44,214 nt of DNA from Clavulina sp. PMI_390 (Eukaryota; Basidiomycota; Agaricomycetes; Cantharellales; Hydnaceae), in the NCBI GenBank assembly GCA_015039315.1, contig WIDE01000058.1:165876-210089 (forward strand), in the 5' to 3' direction. A program made the position numbers and the translations under genes. The notes beneath the pieces are model-generated. The model was given only the letters and a program-made list of their open reading frames with translations, did not search any database and had not been told where the DNA came from. Positions 22,697 to 33,015 of the stretch are shown here, piece by piece. Each line of letters begins with the position of its first letter. The stretch's first letter is position 1.

Positions 22697-25055
22697 ATGG
22701 TCTGCAATTTTTTTACACTCTCCGACCTACTATCTGATCTGATTCGCTTAGTTCCACGGGATTGAAGGTCGGATTGAAGGTCTCCTGCATAAGGTTGGCG
22801 ATCATGGTGAGCTTCTCTACGTACACATCCCTTCTTTGATTCTCACCCCATGGAATTTTTTAGACGAAAATAGTGGCCAAGACGATCCAGAGACCTCAAA
22901 AAAGGTCAAATCTGAGGATTCAGGTACGCGTCGTACCGCTTGGGCCTTCATAAAGCGATCATGCTGACGGTACCGCCTCTCTCAGACACCACAGAGACCC
23001 CTTTCACCGACGATATCGAGTTTATGGACGATCTCTTTAACGAAATGATATTCGCTCAAGACGCCGTGGGCTTTGCCGCCATTGCGGGCGCAAGCGTCAC
23101 TGGTACGTGATCTGACTGAGATTGCTGGCATCTTGTCGGCTTTTGTTACATCATCTCACAAATTAGCGATTCTGTAGATGATGCAGCCTGGGAAGAGTTG
23201 AACTCTCTTATACGTATAACAGCGCGTAACCTGGCTACACTCCCTGAGGAGATACCAAACCCAGAAAAATCGAGTATGTCCATTGTTTGAATTGCATTCG
23301 ATTCATTCCCCCGCTTATCACAAGTCGCAGCTTTTAAACAAGCCAAGGGTCGCCTCGCCATCAATCTCCCAAATGCGAAGAAAACTATCACCCAGTTCGA
23401 GTCACCTGCCTTCAAGGACAAGGGGTTGTTCATCCACCTTCCTGCTTGGGACGCATTCATGCTCTCTAATGACCTCAAGGCACGGATCTCATCGGAGCCT
23501 CAGGCCGGAACCTTGAAAACAACGTATGAGGAGGATTGGAAGAATCCGTCGCGTATCCAGGTGTTTGATGCCAACCAGCGCCTGATCAACACGCCAATTG
23601 CGTGGATGGCTCCCGAAGACCCCCCACCAGGGTTTAAGAAAAGAAAGAGCTCACGGCTTAATCGCCAGGCTGACATCTGGACTGGTGAGGCATCCTTGAT
23701 TATGCTGGAACCGCGACTTGTGACAGTCGCATTTGACGTGTGCTGATGTGTTGACATTCTTTCGCTGGGTAGATATAGCTCGCGACTGTGCAACGAATTG
23801 CAGCCTATTTAACGTCATCTCACGCTTCAATGACCCAGATGTAAAGGTCCCCAAGCTCTACTACACTACTGGAAAAGGCGTGGATGAAAAAACAATCGAT
23901 CAAGCTTTCGGGAATATAAAGGATCGCCTCAAAATGAAGGTGCAGGATTTCGAGTATCTGAAGCAGACGCCTAACCCACAAACGGATCTTGCTAAAAAAG
24001 AACTGATCGGAGAGCATTTCCTCGGTTTCTACCAGCTCTGGATCGACAGTGACAACTGGCGACATCTCGATCGTCAGAAAGATTATGCTGCTCCCAACCC
24101 AGAGCAACTTCAGAAGGCGGTGGATGTAGTTCAGAGTAAACTCAACAAGCCGCGCCGTGTTTCAGACAGTGACAGCGTGGATCTCAAGTCACAACATCTG
24201 GTAAACTATCCTGAATGGACAACCCTCACACAACTGGCTTGGAAGAAAGTGAAGGATGCCATAGGACAGAAAAGGATCAAATCTCAAAGCGTAATCATGT
24301 TGAGCCTCAGCGCCACTACTGTGCGTACATTTGCTGCATCACCTCGTTGGATTTCTCACCAGGTCTTGGGGTGTAGGTTTCTGAACCATTTGAGTGGGAT
24401 CATCAAGAGAAGCCTAAGGGGACGAAGCACAGAGCCGAAGTCAGTGCATATCGCACATAGACCTTCATCAACGCTTTCACTAAAAAACAACCTTCACTTT
24501 CCAGTGGCTCCATCGCTCTGCTTTCTCATTTGGTGGACTTGGTGGCGTGCCTCACTCAAATATCAAAGACCCCAAGCTCAGGAAGGAAGATCAGCAGCGG
24601 GTTCTTCAGAGCTCTCAGACGCCGAAGAATCTGATAATTGGGAGCTCGGAGGCGAACACTATTATGATTCGGTTAGTCCCACCAATTTGGCACCACCTTT
24701 GGCCTCAATCTCACGATTTCATCCTGACGTTTTCATCAGACCAGAGTCGACGATCAAGCGCCTCGTACAGTATGTTGGGGACCACCTGGTCAATACACAG
24801 TCTAAAGCGTCGTGGGTAGATCCAAAGGCGTTGGGATACGTCTCCACAACCACAACTCAATTCAACGCCCATCAAGATCAAGTCTGGCTTGCTCAATCTC
24901 TTTTGTACGAGCTCGATGTCAACATCAACAACGTTCCCATTAGTGGCTCTATGGTGATCAACCCTTTCTCCCGTGCGGCTCCTCTGAAGCTTGAGGCCCT
25001 GTTGGACGAGCAGGTCGAGAAAATCTTGTGGCCGATCCTTTTGCCGCAACAATAG
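22697..25055 (+). CDS. Unrecognised ten-exon gene, 592 aa
   Basis: A consistent model joins 22697-22699, 22752-22806, 22864-22923, 22986-23102, 23178-23273, 23331-23684, 23773-24320, 24377-24439, 24505-24671 and 24740-25055. The first exon is then only the ATG, and five consecutive introns are phase 1. Apparent frame changes between 24320 and 24740 are explained by three introns of 56, 65 and 68 nt, the second with a good pyrimidine tract (ccttcactttccag). The N-terminal 110 residues are acidic (FTDDIEFMDDLFNEM). The middle has a basic patch (GFKKRKSSRLNR) followed by a predicted helical region (GEHFLGFYQLWIDSDNWRHL). A later Gly-rich motif SFGGLGGVPHSN precedes a C-terminal soluble domain. 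No signal peptide or membrane segment is evident. I do not recognise the family. The start is the least certain part; the ATG-only exon depends on the acceptor at 22751. Confidence 0.6.
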
Positions 25056-25816
25056 CTAGTCTTGTTCCCATATTCTTTCATGGTGTACGCCTATTACTTT
25101 CTGTCTCCAATTGCTACAAAATCCCCACTTCAATGGAATTGTCTTCATGGTGATTGAAGCTGATTGAAAGTTTCATTTAGTACGATAATTTCCTCTCGTA
25201 ACTTACTAACTAGCAAACTACCAACGCTGGTAGTCGTACGGGCTCCTTGGAGCAAGTTGTTCTGGATGAACGCGAAATCTGAGATAGCTCTACCATTTTT
25301 TGCTGATGATCGTTCAGCGGATAATCCAAAAGCAGAACTGTGAGCGAGTTGAACGTTTGCTGACCAGTTCGGAGGATAGGAATACGAGTGCTTCAATGAC
25401 AAACTTGGATCTCTGGCCATCATACCTCAACCCGCTTGTCCATCTTGATCGTAATAATACAGCATGGAGATAACGACGACTTCTGGTGCCTCGTTTTTGC
25501 ATTGGTTCATGGTCGGGCGATTGGAAAAGTGACGTGATGAGGCAGACAAATTACATACAACATTTTTCAATGGGCTTATTGTCCCTCGTATTCGTGGGCT
25601 CGCGATATCAAGTTGACAAAGGAGCCGGTCGGGATGTGTGCCAAGCAAATTGTTGGTGGTGTGGTCTATATTGTGGGGTAGTCTATCCGAGAGCAAGGGT
25701 GACTCACGTCATCAGCCGTGACACAGCACAACTGAATTGATTCGGAACCAAGACCTCACGAGCATGGCTCGAGATTTGATACCCACCCCGAGACTCTGGA
25801 GGGGTCCCACTGAGAG
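25056..25816. other. Intergenic stretch including upstream region of DUF3533 gene 2
   Basis: No gene is supportable; a minus-strand open frame at 25145-25423 has no motif. From about 25585 the sequence is shared with the relic at 19728, so this upstream region was part of a duplicated block. Confidence 0.45.
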
Positions 25817-25823
25817 ATATATA
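25817..25823 (+). promoter_or_regulatory. TATA box of DUF3533 gene 2
   Basis: An atatata core within agatatatacccc lies 133 nt before the ATG at 25956, a plausible distance for a fungal TATA element. The diverged relic at 19728 lacks it. Confidence 0.45.
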
Positions 25824-25955
25824 CCCCAACCTCGTCGTCGTCGCTGATCTCACAGCAGCACCAGCTTTCTGTTCACTTCTTCTCTCCAGCCAGGTACCGT
25901 CGTCACAGGTTTCCTCAAAGAGAGTGGCACCGTATATCTCTTCATCCGCGCCCCT

Positions 25956-28084
25956 ATGACATCCAGCATGTCCTCCTCGACCACTGCCCGCGCGGGGGAT
26001 GATTCCCTCCATGCGACTCCTCAGCCACCTAAACCTCGCGTCTTCTCCCATTCAAGTACGTTATCAACCACTTGACTCACTTCATGCGCTCGTAGCCATC
26101 GTGAACTGACATTGACCCACGACGACGTCGCGGAACATCATTTTGCCCTCGTTCGATAACTCTACCGCCCATTATGGACTCCTTGATGCGCTTTCAGTAT
26201 GGTCCTCTGAGGTTGCCAAGCTCCGAGGAGTCTACCTAAAGGCGATTATCCCCACTATCATCATCACCATCATCGTCATGTGGCTTTGCTTGTGAGTCCT
26301 ATCGTCATCTGCGTCATTATTTTTTTTTTGCTCCAAGTGCGCCAGTCCGCGCGACATGGCGCTGTGCTCGATATCGAGCTCCGATAGCTCATATCCCTGC
26401 TCCACGCTTCTCATGTTGAGCCATTTATGGCAAATCTCTGACACCCCTGCTTCTTCTTTCTCTATACAACAGGCCCGTGTACTGGGGCTCCCTGGCCCAC
26501 CAACGCTCGTACACCCATGGCCTCAAGGTCTACCTTGTCGATCACGATGGCTCCGACATCGGTGCTGCCATCACCGCCGCTGTTCAGGCGAACATTGCCA
26601 ACAACACGAAATACAAACTGGGTTGGGAGATCGCTAACCCAGGCATGTATCCAACGAACGAGGACGCAATAGAAGGTGTACTCGATGAGCAAAGCTGGAT
26701 GACCGTCGTGGGTGAGTTGGTTGGCTTTCTCGATTTGTTGGCGTTCTTCCCTGACGTCATCGCTGCCCACCTAGTTCAACCCAATGCGACCACGAACCTG
26801 ATCGCGGCTCGCGCTATGGGCAATGCGTCTTACGACCCCACACAAGCGATCCTGGCCTATTATTCCCAGGCTCGCAATGAGCAAGCTGCTGGGACATACA
26901 TTGTGCCATACTCAGAGCAGCTCCTGACACTGGCGACGGCTCAACTCAACGCCAAGTTTCTGGCAAACTTTACGACCGCAAATAGTGCTAATGCTACGGC
27001 GTGGCTGACAGCTGCTCAAGCCCCGCAGACCCTCAGTGGGCCGGTATCATTCACGATAGTCAACTTGCGGCCATTCACGTGAGTCTGGTTCTCTCTACCT
27101 CGAACGCTCGACCGACTCACTGACCCATACCTTACCCGCTCGTTCCATTAAACGTGCAGCGCCCCCGTCGCCACCGCCATCCTCCTCGTTGGTTCCATCT
27201 ACGTCATCATCTTCGGCTTCGTCATCACAATGGCAAGCTTCGCAGTACGCGCACCTATTGAACCATTCCTCAAAACTCCACAACTCCTGCTCATGCGCAT
27301 CGCCGCCCCTTTGCTCATCTACATCCCACTATCGTTCGCGTTCGCTATGCTCTCGCTACCCTACAAAGTCCCCTTTGGCGCGCACCCTGGATTCGGATAC
27401 GCGGGCGGGTTCTTTGTGTATTGGGTGTTTTTGTATTTGACGATGGGCAGTTTGGGTCTCGCGACGGAGTTTGCGATCCAGATTCTGGGACCGCGATTCA
27501 TGACGTTCTTCTTGTTGGTGAGTTACGTTTTTCTTATGAAAGCCCGAATATTTGGCAAATGGACTGATCACCCCTTTGTGCTGCAGCCCCTCATTATCTC
27601 GAATGTCTCAGTTGCTAGTGTTCCCATCGACCTTGAGCCCTGGTTCTACAAGTATGGCTATGGCTTCCCCGTATACAAGTACGTCGTTCTCCCCCTCTCT
27701 GCTCTCAAAGTTGATATTCTGACTGGACGACTCCTACCCAGTATGTCCATCGCCACTCGTACAATCCTTTTCAATACGAAGAATCACATGGCGCGCAACG
27801 CTGGCGTCCTTCTTGGTTGGATCGCCCTCAACATCCTCACGATCACTTGCATTACTCTGTGGCAGAGAAGGAAACACAGACGCTCCGTGGCCAGAGAGGC
27901 TGCCGTCGGTGGGCTAGAAGGCGGTGATGCACAAGCGGGGAAAGGCAAGGCGGACGCGGAGGAAGAGCGCATAGAGAGAGAGGAGAGGGAGGTGGAGAGA
28001 GAAGAGGAGCCTCTTGAGAGGGAGCAGAAGATGACAGGATACATGCGTGGGGAAAAGACACCTGAGATGCTTGCAGACGCATGA
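25956..28084 (+). CDS. DUF3533 (SNG1-type) multi-pass membrane protein 2
   Basis: Exons 25956-26055, 26198-26291, 26473-26711, 26775-27078, 27160-27517, 27587-27678 and 27742-28084 give 509 aa. Exons 2, 3 and 6 are 94, 239 and 92 nt, the same as their counterparts in gene 1. The intron at 27079-27159 is absent from gene 1, so it was gained here or lost there. An in-frame second ATG at 25968 is possible. The N-terminal segment is Ser/Thr-rich, followed by a membrane segment near residues 46-64, the hallmark VYWGSLAHQRSY, a large outer region, and five more membrane segments with SLPYKVPFGA and DLEPWFYKYGYGFPV. The C-terminal cytosolic tail is a charged Glu/Arg repeat (EEERIEREEREVEREEE), likely helical or coiled coil and very different from gene 1. 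SNG1-type relatives are implicated in drug resistance; the substrate is unknown. Confidence 0.85.
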
Positions 28085-28561
28085 GCGCCATTTGGGGTAA
28101 AACCCATTTTGATCATTACTGCGGACCTCTTCTTGTTGTAGAATTCTTTTTCCCCCTTGCTCGCTTCTCGACTCGCCGATAAACGACAGACCCGATACCA
28201 AGATGAAATATTCTTATTATGATAGCTTACCAACTCAGTCGAGTACATTATAATAGTAATGCATGTAGATTTACCAAAAAGAAGCATTGACCAATCCGGA
28301 GATATTGAGAATGATTCTATCGTTGTATTACAAGAAAAATGCAGGCACGTCCGAATCGTGCATGAGCGGCGGGATTGATCGCTAATGGGTGGAGAATGCA
28401 GAAATGGTTAATTCATCATCCATGAGACGCGACCAGTGATTAGTTAGACGAGAAATATAGAACGGAGACGATGCGGTGGGGGGGGGGGGGTTCTTATTGC
28501 CTTGAATCTTAGAGGAAGCATGGGTCTAATTCATGCCGAAGTAGACCTGCAAAGCTCAGAA
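28085..28561. other. Convergent 3' region between DUF3533 gene 2 and DUF6534 gene A
   Basis: The two genes point at each other here. The first 220 bases align with the flank after the DUF3533 relic at 32.4-32.66 kb (for example gataccaagatga). A run of 13 G lies at 28478-28490. No further gene is seen. Confidence 0.5.
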
Positions 28562-30727
28562 TTACTTCCAGCCCATAGGTCTTTCCCTCCCCTTGGCAAA
28601 CAGTGTAGAGGGGTTGAAACGAGGGGTTGGAGGCATGCAGATCCGGGTGGGGATAGTGATGTCCAAGGGGAGAGCAGGTTCATGTGTATTTGAAGAGGAA
28701 CATATCTGAGGAGTTGTGAGAGATCCTAGTTGTGAAGACTGGGAGTTGCGGCCAGAGGCAGCTGGATGAGCGCATGGGCCAGCTGCATCGGGATCCTCAG
28801 CAGCCGAGCTAGTTTGTTTGACACCCTCGTTTTGTATAGGCAGTTGATCCGAGGTGGAATGGTGAACTACTGAGGTTCGGATTGCTGTTATACTTGGTCG
28901 GGCCCGGCTCCTTGAGCGGGATGGCCGAGCTGAACGCGAGGCTACGTCGAGCGATGAGGGCCAGGTGCCATCACCATTGACGCGTAAACAGTGTTCTCCG
29001 ACAAGGTGAGACCGCAATGTCGTGCGAGAGTGCAAGCTACCGGAACACGTTCCATTAGAAAATATCAACTTGATCAATGTGTAGAACAAGGACATACTGC
29101 GCGAATGCTGAGGCTATGTAAACCCCTCCAAACGGCTTCAAGATTGTTATATTAGTTCGCATGCGAGAATAATCGTGCATGAATACAGAAATAGCGTACC
29201 ACTCCAGCTCCGACAACGGTGTCGCCGTCCCCTAGCATGGTCTAGCAGGCTGATGAGGAAAGGCCAGAACAGTAGTTGAATACGCTTACCGCAATGAGGA
29301 TTGCGATTGCAAATATGCTCGTTACCACTCCCGACGCAATACCGTACAGAATGATCCAATTTACAATACGATCAGTTCTGTGAAAGTTGTCAGGATATCT
29401 AATTTACAATACGATCAGTTCTGTGAAAGTTGTCAGGATATCTTATCCCCATATTTCATGGAGTGTAGATAGAAAAGACATACTGAACAAACCCCGTCCG
29501 CTGCTTCCGCAAAGTGATAACCACACCAACTGCAAGGGCTAGATTCGTCCCAGCCTGAGGGTGTCGGGTGAGGGTCAAAACCCAAAGGTGGATAATAGGC
29601 ATCCGCACCGAAAGCGCCGTAAGAGCGATGATCATCTGGAAGTGATGGGGGGATTTCAGAGCTCCCTCGCCTGAAGCACGCTGATAGTTGTTTTTCGCCT
29701 CACCTGTAGGAAACAATTAGAGTTATTAAGCTATTCTAACTCCATCATTTATAGACCCGACTTACCAACGCCGAGGCCTGTTGAAAATCCAAGAATTAAT
29801 TCAACTTATGGGCTACGTAGCTGCTGTGCTTTTAATAGATGATACGTACCCATATTGACGACGATAAGGAGGCCCTACTCATGTATGGTCAGTTCAGATT
29901 ATGCGCGCACTGAGCCTGCTCACTCACTATCACAAACGCGTATATTCGATGTCGTGACACTACATGAACGTTAGCGCCGATAAATCATATTATTGAGTCA
30001 GACGATCATCGCTCACAAGCCCATAATCTATACGCAAAAAAGGCCTGAACCACGAAGGCAGTTATGACCTGGGGAGTAGGGGGTATTGAGAAAGCTAGCT
30101 AATATTGTTTCTCGAATTGCGAACCAAATGAGTCGACCAATATTGTATTTCCCTAGTGAAGTGAGTTAGGCAGAGCTAAGATATCAAGAGCAGTGAGCAT
30201 ACCATTGTAGCGTCTCACCGTTCGAGCTTTTCACTGAATGTGGGGTCGTTGCACGTCGGCGGTACTCATTAATTTGCTCATATATTGCACTCGACGCAAT
30301 TCCACTAAGGTACCGATGGTGAGGAGGTGGGCATCACGGAACTACTCAAGCTTACACTTCGGCAAGCTGCGCCGCCCTAAAAACGATACGTAAGCTTGGA
30401 CGACCATAGGCTCAAACTTTTCATGCTGCGCTCACCACAAAAATGCAACCTTAGAGTTTCGAAATCGACGTCACACGTGGAACTTGGACTAACGGTGTCA
30501 GCATCTACACTCACCATGGTTTTCATGACCCACAAATCATTCGGGAAACGCTTCCAGTAGAGCCTCGTTTGGATCGAAACCATGCCAAATAGTCTAGAGC
30601 GTAGCGCATAGAACCTTTAGCCATCCATTTGGCCGTAGCATACCAAGACCTACATGGATGAAAGGATAACACCAATCAGGAAGCTACTGCGAAGTGAGCA
30701 TGGAGTAGATCCCGGTATCGCAGACAT
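28562..30727 (-). CDS. DUF6534-type seven-helix membrane protein A (16 exons)
   Basis: Exons in transcript order are 30654-30727, 30515-30593, 30436-30449, 30356-30376, 30203-30304, 30125-30152, 30017-30068, 29928-29959, 29850-29874, 29766-29777, 29609-29703, 29484-29554, 29290-29377, 29200-29241, 29098-29135 and 28562-29036, giving 415 aa in one frame. The family hallmark is near the N-terminus (FGMVSIQTRLYWKRFPND). Seven hydrophobic segments follow, including FVVQAFFAYRLWA, an LSRHR junction and VNWIILYGIASGVVTSIFA, then PFGGVYIASAFA and LHSRTTLRS. The last 150 residues are a Ser/Pro-rich cytosolic tail ending in PRFNPSTLFAKGR and GWK. DUF6534 proteins form large orphan families in mushrooms; the ligand and function are unknown. 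A 43-bp tandem duplication copies the acceptor of exon 13; only the downstream acceptor keeps the frame open. Confidence 0.8.
29358..29443. repeat. 43-bp perfect tandem duplication over an intron/exon boundary
   Basis: Positions 29358-29400 and 29401-29443 are identical. On the minus strand each copy carries a 3' splice site (ttcacag) and the first 20 nt of exon 13 of DUF6534 gene A. The paralogues have one copy. Use of the upstream copy would add a TAG stop a few codons into the exon. Confidence 0.95.
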
Positions 30728-31615
30728 GGGCCCTGAGAGTACAAGATGCGACAGAGAGTACGTGGTAGGCATGAGGAATAGAACCATTTATCCAAGGACG
30801 TCCATTGCAAAAAGCGGCCAGGGAGAGAACGACTCCTGCAGCTCACCGCAGCACTCTAGTTCGACATGATATCGGATTGAGTGAGGCATTCACAAGCTTA
30901 AAAATGCCTGGAACCATCTCTCAAAGACCTATTCAAACCATATTAAGAATTCGGTCATCTTATTGAGGACGAGTGACCGTAGGTAAAATAATCGGTATGA
31001 TCACGTGGATCAAGGATTCAACCCCATATATGCAGATCACAGAAGGCAACCAAAGGTCCAATACATGACTATATCATGTGTAACTTCGTTAGGATTAATA
31101 TTCTCGAAAAGAGTGTCATGGGGTGGTGGCTGGGACAACAGACCTGGGGAGCGTCCTCGAAGGAATGGCACCTTGTTTAGGACCAATGGCATAGATTGTA
31201 TTCTTCAGCCTCACGTCAATCATCTTGTAGAATATTACGTCTAGAAGTCACTATGAACGTGGTAAATGATACTAAATCATGTTGAACGTTGAGAGAAAGG
31301 GTTGAGACAGTAGGAGGAGAGGAGAATAATTGATCGAATTATAGCCACATTATTTTAAACGGTGGGCCAAAACACCAAACCAGTCGTAGAAGATAAGATT
31401 ACTTAATTGTTGATAAACTACACCCATTGTGACAACTCCGCACCAATGGTGGTAATATACAACGCCACCGGCGTCCATCAACTGGAAATCCACTGGAGTG
31501 GACCTACACCAGCGGGGGTAGTCCGAGTCTCAAGGGAATTTATCGAGTCATCGTTGGTCGAGGCGCTCAGAAGAGCGAGTGACGTGATTTCGGGTGCACG
31601 ATGGCCATGATGAGA
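30728..31615. other. Upstream region of DUF6534 gene A
   Basis: No gene is seen. The part from about 30900 to 31130 aligns with 35400-35600 upstream of gene B (shared atcacgtgg, gattcaaccc-atatatgca-atcacag and gaaaagagtgtcat), so it is the duplicated promoter-side flank. On the minus strand it offers a TATA-like tgcatatat, but more than 300 nt from the ATG. Confidence 0.5.
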
Positions 31616-31619
31616 GAAG

Positions 31620-31840
31620 AGTGTGAGTTGCCAATTCAGCGACGCCATGCATTGCCCGAATCAACAACCATTTTATTGATTTGAATGACAGGAATTGCTT
31701 CTGGCTCAGAAGTTGGGCTGCTTGCCACTTTATCGCGTCTGATGATGGAATTTGCTATCGTTGGCAGACGATGTAGATGGAGCTGTTGATCACTTGGCGA
31801 GATCGCACTGATTTTCGGCAGACCTACGCGAACTACAGTT
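31620..31840 (-). pseudogene. Relic of a DUF6534 C-terminal exon
   Basis: This segment aligns by eye with 36115-36294, the tail of DUF6534 copy C: shared tctgatg-tg-aatt, ggtgtaga/gatgtagatgg, tgttgatcacttg-cgag, cgcactga and tcggcag-c-ac-cgaac. Similarity stops at about 31840, where DUF3533-derived sequence begins. It has no reading frame of its own. Confidence 0.6.
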
Positions 31841-31842
31841 TC

Positions 31843-32665
31843 GGAACATGGTATTCTTCGTATTGTACGTATCTTTTTCTTATGAGGGCTCTAGTGTTCG
31901 CTGGATGAACTGGGATCTTGCATCATAGAACAGCCCCTCATGCTTCGAACGTCTCAGTCGCCAGTGTGCAATTGACCCCGAGACCTGGGTTTATAAATAT
32001 AAGTACGGCTGCCCCTTATACAAGCGTACGGATGCTGATCTTTTTGTGTTTCCTTACTACTCAGGCTCCTGAATTTCCGGCTTCTAATTCAGTATGACGA
32101 TCATGACTTGGGATATCCTCTTCAACGCTAAGAATCACGTGGCACACAACATAAGGATCCCCCACAGTCGGATCACTTTCAACATACTCGCCATTAATCA
32201 TGTTACCCTGTGGTAGAGGAATATATATATGCGCTTGGCAGCGAGGGACTCTGCTGCCCGTGGGCTAGGTGGTGGCGCCAAGTCGTGAAACGACAGGCCG
32301 AGACGGACAACTGGCGCATAGAGCAAGAGAGAGGGAGTGGGGAGGGAAGAGGAACCACACGAGAGGACGGAGAAAACGACAGGTACACGGGCGGAAAATG
32401 GACATCTGAATGCTTGTTGACGAGTGAGCGTTTTGAGGGGACTTTATACCGCTTACTAGTCTCCGCCTGCTCTCGTTTTGCTTCCTTGATTTCTTCCCCA
32501 TTTCTCAATCCTCCTCGAGTGACAGATACCAAGATGAGCACTTACTATTATAGTGCCCCTACCCTACTTAGTCGGGTGCAAAATAATTCGTGTATATATA
32601 TTAAGAAGAAAAGCTACAGTAGAACGAAAAAAAAAAAATCTGTGATATCGAGAGTGATTATTGGA
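31843..32665 (+). pseudogene. Relic of the 3' part of a DUF3533 gene
   Basis: This is homologous to 27493-28320: the end of exon 5, the DLEPWFYKYGYG exon, the final exon and the 3' flank. Mutations replace conserved codons (ctgagaccctgggtttataaa-type changes) and turn the TGG CAG AGA of the intact gene into TGG TAG AGG at about 32211. The rest of the gene was never copied: similarity starts abruptly at the duplication junction. The final exon keeps an A/G-rich charged stretch like that of gene 2. Confidence 0.75.
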
Positions 32666-33015
32666 AGTAGTAATGGGATGTGGAGGTCCTTCGAGGTCGT
32701 AAACGAGCAGGTGGTGAGGCTCTGCATTTTCGTAAAGTTCGAGATATGGTGAATTTCTTGTCAATGAGAACGACAACACCCGCGATTATAAATGTTCTAG
32801 AAATGTACTGCAAGCAACGGTTATCGGGGTTGATCTCGCACACCCAAGTGAATGACGTTCGCACCTATGTGATGAAAATCCGGTCGATCGCCTGGTGTGT
32901 GGCATGTTAGTGGCGTCATATCACCAACCAAGTAGTGGAATGGGGTATCCAAAGGACGTGGTGGGGCGGTAGGTGAAGTAGTGCATGGTGAGGGGCAGGG
33001 AGAAGGTGACCACGC
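32666..33015. other. 3' region of DUF6534 gene B
   Basis: No gene is seen between the end of the DUF3533 relic and the stop codon of gene B. Confidence 0.45.

Larger units (their letters stand above)
27493..31840. repeat. Tandem duplication unit 1 (about 4.35 kb)
   Basis: The unit runs from the end of DUF3533 gene 2 exon 5 through DUF6534 gene A and its upstream region to a relic DUF6534 tail. It is collinear with 31843-36294: the DUF3533 3' end, a full 16-exon DUF6534 gene, an upstream block with a tatatgca(g/a)atcacagaa motif and a gaaaagagtgtcat motif, then a DUF6534 tail. Boundaries are by eye, to within a few tens of bases. Confidence 0.75.

Noticed and set aside
24300..24760. Apparent frameshifts in the unrecognised gene
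   Set aside because: At first this looked like a pseudogene, but three introns of 56, 65 and 68 nt with acceptable splice sites restore one frame to the stop.
27960..28040. Purine-rich gag/gagag tract
   Set aside because: It looked like a simple repeat but codes for the Glu/Arg-rich tail of DUF3533 protein 2 in frame.
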